From Branchipolynoe longqiensis (taxonomy: Eukaryota > Annelida > Polychaeta > Phyllodocida > Polynoidae): a stretch of 64,000 bases of DNA. Location: positions 28,120,363 through 28,184,362 of the forward strand of contig CM059194.1 in assembly GCA_030323885.1 (NCBI GenBank), in the 5' to 3' direction. The position numbers were made by a program, and so were the translations under genes. Shown piece after piece: positions 53,732 through 63,439 of this stretch; position 1 is the first letter of the stretch, and every line of letters starts with the position of its first letter. The notes under the pieces were generated by a model. It made no database searches. It was given only the letters and a program-made list of their open reading frames with translations, and was not told the DNA's origin.

Positions 53732-54050
53732 ATATGTATAAATATATATATGCATGCTAAAGTAGCCTTCTTAGCCGCGTTCTCGATGAGGTAAGCCGCA
53801 CCATCTATAGGGGTCCACAACTAACTGGAATGGGCAGCAACAGCAAGGAACCCGGTACATATATCCAGCTTATCAGTTGTATACAGACGGCTGCTCACAA
53901 TAACAAAAGTAGGAAGGGGGGTGGGGGGGGGGGGGAGTCCCCCGCTCAGGAAGCTACCCAGTATGCTGCCTGCTGTACTATTCCCCAAAGCTCAATATTT
54001 CGCACCTCCTCTCTCTCTCTCCACCAGGTGACGGCAACTCCCACACCCAC

Positions 54051-54156
54051 CACGTGACTCCCACGTGACAGTCACGTGACCCGGACGGCGGGCGACGCGC
54101 TCAACTAAGTCCTTCCGCCGGCTCGTCACCCACCCTGACACCTGCCCGATCACGTG
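54051..54156. promoter_or_regulatory. Cluster of four CACGTG E-boxes
   Basis: CACGTG at 54051, 54062, 54073 and 54151. The first three are spaced exactly 11 bp, about one helical turn, and two have the extended gtcacgtgac form favoured by bHLH-ZIP factors (USF/MITF/TFEB class). The region 54040-54260 is GC- and CpG-rich. No transcript can be assigned, so regulatory function is inferred. Confidence 0.4.
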
Positions 54157-54267
54157 ACATGTGGTGAGGGCGAGGAGAGGCGGGAGCGAGGCTGGCTGGC
54201 TGCTGCTGAGACTGTGTGAGGCGGCCGGTAGCAACTTATTCCCCCGGGGGAGGGGGAGGGAGGCCTG

Positions 54268-55165
54268 GTGTCGCAGTTTGAGAGGGTACCCGTTTAAAAC
54301 AAGCCTTTTCGCAATGCGCATGCATCAAAGTCAAATATACCCACGTTTACTCAAGTATCTGACTACTGGGACGAAACCAAAAGGCCCAAAGAAGGATGTC
54401 AGAAAACTAAAGAACCAACTACTGAAGATACACTATTGGGATGCAGACAGGATACAAAAATGTTCGTCATAACAAAATACAGTATTATTCCATTTTGGTA
54501 CAGACTTGCAAATCCGCAACATGAGTGGGATGAAAACATTAATAAACTTAAAGAAATTGAACCATCTGTGGGAAAACCACCACAGACTGATGTGGGAGGT
54601 CGGCGGGACCAAGTGGTCTTTAGCCGCTGCCGTATTGGCCACTCGTGGCTTTCACATGCTTTTCTGCTCAAGGGGGAACCTCCCCCTGAATGTATTGGGT
54701 GTCAGTCCCCGCTGACACTCAAACACATTTTACTAAGTTGCGTTGAATTTTTGGCCCTGCACCAACAGTTCTACACTGCAGACAGTATGCATGACCTTTT
54801 TACTAAGGCAAAACAGGAAAACATTTTGGCCTTTTTGAGGGCAGCTGGACTGTACCACCTCATATAGTTTACTCAATAGATTCTATCAATTATTAATAAA
54901 ACTTTTCTTTTTCTATGGGAATTTGTTTCCCTTGACCAAAAATATATGATTGTGAGCTTTCTAATTTACTGAATGTCTATTGGCACATAATTGATTGTCT
55001 GCTTTTACATGTAAATCGCTGTGAATATGGCCTATGCTGCCGACACGGCGTAAACCAACCACCAATCAATCAATCAATCAAAGCAAATCCGCATGGAACA
55101 GTCCTGACGCATGCACATTGCGAAAAGGCACGCTTTAAACTGGATACCCTCTCAAACTGTGACAC
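54268..55165. mobile_element. Foldback/TIR element split by a LINE 3' end
   Basis: Inverted arms 54268-54326 and 55105-55165: 'cgcagtttgagagggtaccc' with 'ccttttcgcaatgcgcatgc' on the left and their complements on the right, about 85% identical by eye. The sequence between is almost entirely a LINE 3' end (about 54330-55081), so the original element was probably a ~150-bp palindromic MITE. Confidence 0.75.
54330..55081 (+). pseudogene. LINE 3' end with C-terminal Cys/His motif and (AATC)n tail
   Basis: Open frame 54436-54867: 'VVFSRCRIGHSWLSHAFLLK', 'PPPECIGCQSPLTLKHILLS' and 'CVEFLALHQQFYTADSMHD', the C-terminal region of I/Jockey-type LINEs with a C-x2-C…H…C cluster. It is followed by a 3' UTR whose end (55018-55081) is the tail seen at 460-522. 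Upstream codons (54350-54470) continue the protein after a frameshift. 5' truncated on insertion, as usual for LINEs. Confidence 0.88.
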
Positions 55166-55319
55166 CTGTCGGCTATGTGTGTGTGTGGGTGGTTCTTCAT
55201 GCAGCTAGGGATGCCTCGTGGGGGAAGGTAATGAAGGGTACTGTTTAGTCTTAAATTAAAAATAATCTGATGCAGTCATACAGGCAGTAGACATGTCCAC
55301 TTGCCATGTTCTGTTTCAG

Positions 55320-55800
55320 GTAGACTGTCATACTTTTTCATCTTCGTCTTCTCCTTCTTCTCACGTTTTCTCCGTCACCTTCTCCTTTCTCCTCTTCTTT
55401 TTTCTTTTCCTCCTCCTTCTTTGTTTGTTTGTTTGTTTCTTTTTTTCAATATATTGTTCTTTTCCTTCTCACCGTCACTCCTCCTATTCCTTCTTCTTCT
55501 TATTCTCTGATTCGGTTCCTCCTTGTACTTCTTTTTCTTCTTTTCCTTCTTTTCCAAAGATTTTCTTCTTATTTCCCTTCTCCTTCCTATGGTCATTCTT
55601 TGTCGTTTGCTTCTACGCCCCTTCTCACCTCTTCTTCTCTTCTTGTCCTCCCCTTTCTCATTCATTTCCTCCTCTCTTTCATATCTCTTATTCTACTTTT
55701 TCTTCTTCTTTGTTTCCTCCTCATCCTTCTTGTTCTTCCGCCTCTTCTTTTATTTTCTTCCTTTGCTTTTGCTTCTCATTTTCCGGCTTGTCCTCCTTGT
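55320..55800. repeat. Polypyrimidine (TTC/CTT)n tract
   Basis: ~480 bp, almost all C/T on the plus strand. The long Phe/Ser/Leu-rich plus-strand frames and Lys/Arg/Glu-rich minus-strand frame are by-products. Such tracts can adopt triplex (H-DNA) structure. Confidence 0.95.
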
Positions 55801-55814
55801 CCTGGACCAGATGG

Positions 55815-56037
55815 GTTGATACATTAGATGTTTAAGCAGGGGAAATTTCAATCGCAGATGATTGGTGTCCCTCATTCCACTGCTCCTTTTCCTATCCTAA
55901 TAATGCCAATCGTCAAGCTCGGAAGCGACAAGTATCAATGTTTAAGTCATTGCTTTGACTCGACCAGGATTTGAACCCATGACCCCACGATCTACCAACA
56001 TGGGAGACGGACTCTCTAACTCATTCGGTCATCCCAT
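55815..56037 (-). mobile_element. SINE family a with alternative 3' tail
   Basis: Reversed copy with normal head ('ggatttgaacccatgacccc', 'ctctaactcattcggtca') and 5' body to 'ttcctatcctaataatgcca', but then 'gattggtgtccctcattcca' and 'gatgtttaagcaggggaaat' instead of the usual tail. The same alternative tail occurs at 58395-58475. Confidence 0.85.
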
Positions 56038-56479
56038 CATCAATGTTTTCATTGTGTTTGATTCGGAGGGAACGACATACTGCCATGCCCTGCTTGCTTT
56101 GACGTTGGACATTACTTCGGGGGGACAGTCAAGCCTACCATCCATCTACCCGATTGGCCAGTCAGCTTTCACACCTTTTATCCACCGTCCTTTCCACCTC
56201 ACTGCTCTCTCCACACTTATTGGCGAGCCGGCAATGCACTACTACCATTTCTCCAATTTACCCGCCCTCACACCCTATTATATATGTCATTTGGCTTTAG
56301 GGCTGCGCCGGCTGCTTCTGCCAGAGCTGCATCTGCACTTCCTTTTCACGTCGTTCCTTACTAAATCAGACATGTGTGTAAAGCTTGTAGCTCCTGTGTT
56401 GCTGACTCATTTATTAAGAAGGTTTGTGTTGTATTATCAGATGAACTAAGCCACGTCCCTGCGGCAGAGCACCGCTCTT

Positions 56480-56620
56480 AAAGCCGTATAGTCCAATGAA
56501 AACATCAACTTTTCAAAACCAAAACAATTGTCTAGATTTGATTCTACAAACTAACTTAGATACTGTTGCACTTAGCAAACATTGCATTTTGTCGCCACAC
56601 AGAAGAGAATACTGAGGCAA
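56480..56620 (+). repeat. Dispersed repeat related to 12590-12720
   Basis: 'tatagtccaatgaaaacatc', 'agatttgattctacaaacta' and 'cacacagaagagaatactg'. Third well-aligned member after 12592 and 42015. Confidence 0.75.
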
Positions 56621-56779
56621 TTTAATAGAATATCTTACTGCAGAAGCCTATGGTGTCAAAGTGGCATCAGGATTGCAGTATGCAACTCGTTTCATATTAC
56701 ATTGAAGCTCAATAGAATATGTAATTAGAATAAGCTTAAACAGCTCGTTGATGTCTGTGAGCTGGGGGAGAGGAAGGGG

Positions 56780-57425
56780 GGGTCATGCATTGTATGTCCA
56801 TAATATGCAATTGAAAGTATAATAACATAAATAACGAGAACCTACTTTGCTTATAACATTGTGATGCTTGTATTATGGAATTGCTCACTTTAAATGGGGA
56901 ATCATAGTGGTCTGTTCTAATGAACACCTTTCTCAGAATAAAAGAGTCATACATAGTTACTGAGAAATAATCCGGAATATAAGTCAATCATCATATATGG
57001 CATCATTTAAGTCATGTCTCAATTGTGGCTTGATTGGTTGTTGGAGTTTTACGTCCTGGTAACATTTAAGGTCATATCAGAACGGGTATTCAACTTGTGC
57101 TAGTGCACACTCATGGTAACTTTATAGTGCTGCCCCACTGGGAAATCAGGTCGCCAGCAATATGACCCGATACCTCATCCAATCACATTATCCAGACACT
57201 GACCTAACCAGTCCTTGCCCTATCCTATTAATGCTGAGCGCCAAGCTAGGAAGTGACAAGTATCAATTTTGTACGTCATTGGTTTGACTCTACCGGGAAT
57301 TGAACTCCCGATCTCCCACATGGGAGGCCTGTGCTCTACCGATTCAGCCACTGCGCCCGGTCTTAATTATGGCTAACTTGTTCTATACACACATACAGAA
57401 GGGTTGTTGGTCTAGGGGTCTATCC
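56780..57425 (+). repeat. Dispersed repeat interrupted by a SINE, copy 1
   Basis: 56786-57018 matches 60779-61003 ('acattgtg(a/c)tgcttatattctgga'-like, 'atgtatggcatcat'), and 57384-57425 matches 61010-61050 ('gggttgttg'). The SINE at 57030-57362 sits between the two matching parts here but not in the other copy. Confidence 0.75.
57030..57362 (-). mobile_element. SINE family a, full length
   Basis: Reversed: tail 'ggagttttacgtcctggtaa', 'gactttatagtgctgcccca'-type body and head 'gggaattgaactcccgatct', 'ctctaccgattcagccactg'. Inserted in the dispersed repeat described above. Confidence 0.92.
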
Positions 57426-57742
57426 AGGTATGGAGGTAGGCGAGGGTGAGATGTAGCAGGTGTGGTAAATTCATCAGTCACCACCTCGTTTTTAAGCATT
57501 CTGATGGACGACAGGCTGAAAAGTGTGTGTTTCTTTTTCATATATCCCTTATCTCCCTCTGCTATCTTGGTAGGCTCAGTGTCTGAAACATCCACAAGAA
57601 GACAACATCGTACTCACATGGTTGTTTAATCTCAACATAATTGCTACAGGCACATGTACATAGTCTGGACTGGCTGGTGGCCATGGTGAAAGAGAGAGAG
57701 CATGTGACTTACACCCTTATTTATAGGTTAAAATCCGGGTAA

Positions 57743-57945
57743 CAGTCATTTGACCCTAGCTTGTACCCAGCAGCCCATTGGCTGCAGAGTACTAATACAG
57801 TTGGGTACCAGTCAGGTGACCTAGTTAGCTGGTACCTGGCCGCCCATTGACTGCAGAGCACCAATGCAGCTGGGTATCAGTCAAACGACCTAGTTAGCGG
57901 TTACCCAGCAGCCTATTGGCTGCATAGCACTAAATAAAAGTCACT
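57743..57945. repeat. ~68-bp tandem repeat, three units
   Basis: Units start at 57743, 57810 and 57879 with 'cagtca' and contain 'ga(c)cctag...ggtacc(c)agcagcccattggctgcagagcac'. Each has a ccattgg (CCAAT-like) core. Confidence 0.85.
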
Positions 57946-58261
57946 CAGAAATTCCCAGGCGCTTTTAATGAGATGTACAAATATGTGTATTCCAATATGG
58001 ACACTGCCTGTATGTTTCTTGTCATTATTGTTTTTCATTAAGGATCATGTTTTGCATTTCAAACGTTGATTATTTCCGGTGCTCTGGCGCCCACGCACAG
58101 GCAGGCCCGTCTACCTATAACATAAGCGACCACTGAGGCCCAATTACCTACACATCCGTAATGTTACAATAACGCTGAATGCATTTGTTTTTGCACTTTC
58201 TTAACAATGTTGTGTGTTCAGCCTATATTTATCGGAATATCTTTACAGTGTGAAACAGACG

Positions 58262-58490
58262 GGAAGGCCGAATGAGTTAGAGCATCCGTCTCCCGTATTG
58301 GTAGATCATGCCATCCTGGGTTCGAAAACTGGTCTAGTGAAACCATTGACTTAAAAATTGATACTTGTCGTTTCCTAGACAGGCGCCCGCCATTATTGGG
58401 ATAGGGCAAGGAGGAGTCAAATGAGGAAGACCAATCGTCAGCGATTGAAATTTCCCGTGCTTAAACATCGAATGTAAAAAAAAAAAAAGA
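58262..58490 (+). mobile_element. SINE family a with alternative 3' tail
   Basis: Head 'ggccgaatgagttagagcat' and 'cctgggttcgaaaactggtc', body to 'gggatagggcaaggag', then 'gaccaatcgtcagcgattga' and 'cccgtgcttaaacatcgaat' and a poly(A) run (58477-58498). Partner of 55815-56037 on the opposite strand. Confidence 0.88.
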
Positions 58491-58761
58491 AAAAAAAAGC
58501 ATTTATGATTTAGGTACATGCAGCTGTGGTTAAATGAGCATCTTATCATAAACATACAAGCAGCGTATGCTTTAATTGACAGAGGCCACAACAACAATGA
58601 TAATTGAACTAATCCTGAAAGGCAAAGATTTTGGCTCGATGGAATTCAAGTCACATCCTGGGTTAGTATTAGATGAATTCTTTTTTTTAAAGAATGAGAT
58701 AGAGAGACATGGAAAGAGACAGAGAGAGAGTGTTAGTTGCCTATGACATTGACAATAAGCG

Positions 58762-59085
58762 TCCATCTCCTGTTTTGGGAGATCGGGGATCCGAACCATG
58801 GGTTCGTGGGTTCGAACCCTGGTCGAGTCAATGACTTAAAAAAATTGTATACTTGTCGCTTCCTAGCCAGGTGCTTGGCATTATTAGGATAGGGCAAGGA
58901 CTGGTTGGCGCAGTGTCAGGATAATGGGACTGAGTGGGATATTAGGTCAAGGTGCTGGCGGCCTGGTCTTCCAGTGGGAAAGCACTATAAACTCGCCATG
59001 AGTGTGCACCATCACAAGTCGGTACCCGTCCTGATATGAGCTTAGACGTTGCTAGCATGCAAAACAACAAACAAGCAAACAATAA
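58762..59085 (+). mobile_element. SINE family a
   Basis: Head with 'gtgggttcgaaccctggtcg', full body and tail 'cgttgctagcatgcaaaaca' with an (ACAA)n end. The A-box region is degenerate. Confidence 0.9.
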
Positions 59086-59289
59086 GTTACATTTAGGGTT
59101 GGTTTTAAGCCAATTGGACCGATTGCTCCCAATTTTGCCACAGCCCCAAAGTGGGGACCCCACAATAGGGTAATCTACTCTAGTCTTGTAAATGATGTCA
59201 CTAAAATAGAATTTGGCAGCAAAATTGGGGGGCCCAACAAAAATGTGTCCAATTGGGCCCCGCAGTCACTAAGGCATCTCCTGGTCACA

Positions 59290-59872
59290 CTGAAAGGTAA
59301 AGCTTGTTTTATTTAATAATGCATCGAGAGCACAGTGATTTTTATCACGGCTATTGGACATCAAACGTATGGTCATTCTGACATATTTCATTGGAGGAAA
59401 CCCACTGCTGCCGCATAGGCTACTTCTTCCGATAAGCAGCAAGATGTCTTTTTATCTGTGCTTGCCCACAGACAGGACAACACATACCACAGCTTTTCAC
59501 GAATCAGTTGCGGACCACTGGTTGGACTCGAAAATAGCCCAAACTGCAAATGAAGAGTTCAGGCGCAAAGCCACATAAACACCAATAAAAAATGGAGTTT
59601 AAATGAAAAAGGTTTTCACCTGAAAATAATTTTAATTCTCACTGATTCCACTTTTCATATGATCACATGGTTATGTAGCAATGAACAAAAGAGTAGAAAT
59701 ATAAAGAAATACACTTTTTGAAAGTTTGAATCCAATGTTTATCTGCATTTTTGGATTGGCGTTTACATGCTTTTTGCGCCTGAACTCTTCAAATGGATCC
59801 ACTGCAAAAGATCGATCCGATGACCAACAGCTTCACAGGTAGACACTCTACCGCTTGAGCTACATCCTGCTT
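59290..59872 (-). mobile_element. SINE family d with tRNA-like head, split by a MITE
   Basis: On the minus strand: tRNA-like head (59872-59795) 'gcaggatgtagctcaagcgg', 'tagagtgtctacctgtgaag' and 'ggatcgatcttttgcagtgg'; then the MITE (59790-59552); then the body 'ccaaccagtggtccgcaact', 'gtagcctatgcggcagcagt' and the AATAAA-rich tail at 59300. Identifies family d as tRNA-derived. Confidence 0.82.
59552..59790 (+). mobile_element. MITE, complete (239 bp)
   Basis: Terminal repeats 'gaagagttcaggcgcaaagc' and 'tttttgcgcctgaactcttc'; target duplication aaat at 59548-59551 and 59791-59794. Interior is the reverse complement of the interior of 53506-53731 (e.g. 'catatgatcacatggtta'). Confidence 0.9.
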
Positions 59873-59924
59873 CCCCCTGGTCACATTGAATCCCCCTCCC
59901 TAATTGCTATCCAAGTGTAGTAGT

Positions 59925-60110
59925 CCGCACTGACCTATCAGACAAGGAGCCACATGGACAGGTAAGTGTGGATAGGGTGGTGGCATCAGGGAGCCTAGGT
60001 GGTGAAATGGTTAGCACCCTACTCACACTAGCCCAGAATGCAAGAGATGTCGATTCGAATCCTGCTCTAGGCACAATATTTCCCATTTTCATCACCCCCC
60101 TACCTGACAC
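59925..60110 (+). mobile_element. SINE family b, complete
   Basis: 5' part 'gtccgcactgacctatcaga', head 'cctaggtggtgaaatggtta' and 'gtcgattcgaatcctgctct', 3' 'cacaatatttcccattttca'. The A-box lies ~70 bp inside the element, so the family appears to have an extra 5' leader. Confidence 0.9.
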
Positions 60111-60264
60111 CGGTGCTGTGACCAGGACCCTGTACAAGCTATGCAGTGTATGGTTGTTGAACCTACCCTGTGTATGTATATGTAAGTGCATTGCATGTAT
60201 GTAATTGTAAGAATTAAAATGACTTACGGACATAAACTATTTAAAAGATTTACAATTACAGCGG

Positions 60265-60430
60265 GGACAAGTGTAGTGTTCTGCACTGACATTTCAGGCA
60301 AGGAGCCACATCGACAGATAGGCAAGGATAGGGTGATGACATCAGAGTGTAGGCTAGCTGGTAACATTGCTAGAGGTTTGGGTTCAAATCCTGCTCTAGG
60401 TATAATATTTCCAATTGTCATCACCGCCCA
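60265..60430 (+). mobile_element. SINE family b, diverged
   Basis: 'agtgttctgcactgacattt', 'ggagccacatcgacagatag', 'gggttcaaatcctgctctag' and 'ataatatttccaattgtcat'. The A-box half of the head is largely lost. Confidence 0.85.
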
Positions 60431-60699
60431 TCCCCACAAAACAACATCGGTCACATTTTGTTTGTCATTTTCAAAGTATGGAATGTATAATTCACACAGG
60501 TGGAGACAATGTTGTATATAATGACTGTTTATTCAGGTAGAGGTCAGGTCATCATGCACAGGTGTGTGGTTATCATGGTAAATAGTCCCTAGGCGATTCG
60601 CCCCTCCCCACAGTAGATGTTAGGCTGGAATTGAACCCTCAACCCTATCCACTTAGTATCTTATTAGCGGTGTGGGTGGGTGGGTGAATATTCGGCGTG

Positions 60700-61080
60700 A
60701 GGCTGGACCCTAACAAAATATATCATTAGAATGGGTGTGAGTAGCTCTTCACAGTTTCTATGAAGAAATGCTCCTGTGAGTATGTTCATAATATTCAATT
60801 AAAACCACATTAAAATAAAGAGATAATCTTATTTTGCCTATTACATTGTGCTGCTTATATTCTGGAATCAGTCATTTTTACTGGTGAACCACCATGGTCT
60901 ATTTAAAAAAAGTACTTTTCTTAAAATCAAAATCCTGGACATAGTGAATGAGAAATAACCCAACAAATGAACAAATCATGATGTATGGCATCATATAAGC
61001 CATTAGTGTAATGTACACACAGGCAGATGGGTTGTTGTTTTAGCAGTCCACACAAGGATGGCCACTGGAGGTGGGTGTGG
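60700..61080 (+). repeat. Dispersed repeat, uninterrupted copy
   Basis: 60714-60778 is the inverse of 29750-29830; 60779-61003 matches 56786-57018; 61010-61050 matches 57384-57425. This is the longest view of the family and shows that the other two are pieces. Confidence 0.7.
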
Positions 61081-61997
61081 GTGTGAGTGCGCAGTGGGAT
61101 TTCTCCCACACAGTATATGAGTATGTGCATATACACACAGACATATATATAGATATGGGTCACTCTCCTGAAAACTGGCCAGAAGTGTCACATGGAGAGT
61201 TAAAATTTAATATTTGACATCTTTTGGTTGCAAATGAAAGCTGGAAATCTCCCCTTTACATCTATGTAAAATATAAATTGATGAGATAAAAAATAAAGGT
61301 GTAGTCCATGAATAAGATATCTCTTATGGCAGTATAACATGTGTGTCACACGTGTAACACATGTTTAGGACACCACACAGTCTGCTTAATAAATATCTAA
61401 TCAGAATTAAATAATATCATACTTAGAAGCATATTAATCATGGCATAATATACAGAAATATCTAGTGCTTATATTGATAAAAAAAAGTAATTCCCAGCCA
61501 TGCTTTATTCACTGAATAATTAGTGTACAATATTTGTGTGGCATCCAGACACCACGGTTACACGTGTGACGGAAATTTGTAATGTTATTTCTGAAGACAT
61601 TAAATTTTTTTTTTTTTAAATTTAAGCATGCATACATGTTAATAAATACTTCCTCTTTGATTTGGGAACTGTTTTGTTTGATATATCAATGCAATACAAG
61701 ATGTTAATAAGGATTCAACCACGTCCCATATGTCATGTTACAAATGGCTGACTGTAAAATGGGGTTTTTTGGTACAAACTAAAAAGACCAAAGTTGCACA
61801 CAGTTTTATTTTATTTCCCTTATTTCTTTCATCAAATCTGAACATGAATATGAAAAGTATAAGGAAAAGAATAAGTAGGAAGGTTTTTATTGATGTTTTA
61901 AAATCCCATCTCATGCTGACCAGTTTTCAGGAGAGTGACCCATATGCATGTGATAGCCCCATGGTCTTCCACACTGCCATGCACTCACGGAAGAATG
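61081..61997. other. No recognised gene
   Basis: AT-rich, with 'ggtcactctcctgaaaactggccagaagtgtcac' at 61158 partly mirrored at 61914-61942 ('ctgaccagttttcaggagagtgaccc'), an inverted pair about 770 bp apart. No coding frame of note apart from a 158-codon frame (61730-62206) without recognisable domains. Confidence 0.55.
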
Positions 61998-62267
61998 CCA
62001 AGATTGAGTACAGTATGCTTCAAACTGGTTTATTACAAAACCTATCCGCTCTCAATGGCGTCAACAGTCAACTGACTCGCCCCCTAACTTGCCAGGTCCC
62101 ATATCCCTTCTATAGGTGGGTGGGGTGTGTACTAGCCACACGCAGTAGAGGGCAGCCCAATCAGGGCTTTGCCCAGAGGCTAGCGCAGTTCAGTGTAACT
62201 GCATAGGTGTGCGGCATAGTGTCTGCTGCCACTGCATGGTAGTGGAGCTCATGTACAGACTACTACA
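61998..62267 (-). mobile_element. Candidate solo LTR
   Basis: On the minus strand: starts TGTAGTAGTCTG (62267), has 'cctatagaagggatat' as a TATA-like site (about 62115), AATAAA in 'tttgtaataaaccagtttga' (about 62035), and can end in 'atcttggca' (about 61998). Layout and length fit a ~270-bp LTR. No partner copy or target duplication confirmed. Confidence 0.5.
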
Positions 62268-62834
62268 CTGCCCCCCCCTAGAGTCCCCACAGGTTGGAGT
62301 AGGTGAACCGATGAGAATTGAAAAATGATAGAAGGCCACATGAGATCTAACTTGAAAGGGAGAGAAGCTTTACAAACATCTTTGTATCCATATGCGCAAT
62401 ACCTAGATCTGCCTGCAGAAATAGTGAAGTCTAGTTTACTAGCTGCAAAGCAAACAGTGCAATATTTTGACATGAATCTAGGTGAAGAAAGGAGCGTTAA
62501 ATGTTTTGTTGTCCTAAGCAGTATGCAGGTATTGCAGGTATTGCAACACCTCAGGGAGTTTGACGCCCCTGCCCTGCAGAGTTGTAAACCACTGCCTGGG
62601 GTACAAGTTCCTGACAGAACCGAAGGCTACGGATGCAAACCCTAAACAGAAAACCATGTCACTGTGGCAGCATTAAGGTTGATCTATGGAACTCCCAACG
62701 TCTCCCGACCAGCCACTGCAGGGACAAATAGTTTTGTGCCTGTCTTGACATGTTCTTGCATGTGTGAAACCTCTATTTGCTCCCCGAGAGAGTGCCACTG
62801 GTAACTTGCAAAAGGCAGGAGCACTTCAACACTT
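62268..62834. other. No recognised gene
   Basis: A C run (62270-62279) and a 106-codon plus-strand frame (62325-62642) with no motif I recognise. Position next to the LTR candidate and LINE relic suggests element debris. Confidence 0.45.
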
Positions 62835-63310
62835 TTGCAGACAGCTTTCATGAAATGTAAGTTCACAACTATGATCGAGGCTCCGCATACAGGAATGATG
62901 GCGAATCTTAGTGTTCGAGGGGAAGTCTCGGAATCGTTCAGGGTTACCAATGGGGTCAAGCAAGGTTGTGTACTGGCCCCCACGCTTTTCTCCAACTTCC
63001 TATCAGCAATGCTCGATGAGGCTTTCCGAGACATGGGGGATGGCATCTATATACAGTCGAGACAGAGCGCTGACCTATTCAATGTTGCACACTTCAGAGC
63101 GAAGACCAAGACTACTCAGATACTGGTGACAGAGCTGCTATTCGCCGATCACAGTGAACTGGTTGCCCACTCTGCTGAAGAGTTCCAGAAAATAGTGGAC
63201 GCTTTCTCCGATGCATCAAGAAGTTTGGCCTGAAGATTAACATCAAGAAGATGGAGGTGAAGCAGCACTTCAAATCAACGACAGAGACTTCACGACCCAA
63301 GTGGTGCAGA
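62835..63310 (+). pseudogene. LINE reverse transcriptase fragment
   Basis: 'FRVTNGVKQGCVLAPTLFSN' and, after 'FNVAHFRAKTKTTQ', an active-site box that reads FADH where F/A-D-D is expected (the second Asp is His). The frame ends at 63231; the following codons (…KINIKKMEVKQH) continue the homology in another frame. Typical of the endonuclease-RT (RTE/CR1-like) domain with the middle 'LF..L' region. Confidence 0.85.
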
Positions 63311-63439
63311 ACTGTCAGCCGATTCTCGGTAAGCAGGCTTGTGTTGTGTCAAACTTGTTGGCACGGGTTGACGAGGTGTATTCCAGTGTGCCGCCGAACA
63401 TTTACACACCGATCGACGAACACAGTTTGTGAGCCGAAC

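Noticed and set aside
55293..55835. 180-codon Phe/Ser-rich frame and its relatives
   Set aside because: Encoded by a polypyrimidine simple repeat; overlapping frames in all phases show the same bias.
59803..59872. Possible tRNA gene (minus)
   Set aside because: A- and B-box-like motifs are present but stems do not pair well and the segment is fused to a SINE body; it is a SINE head. The same holds for the heads at 49911, 42190, 58262, 13270 and 59990.
62325..62642. 106-codon plus-strand frame
   Set aside because: No motif recognised and no sign of purifying features; kept only as part of the unassigned stretch.
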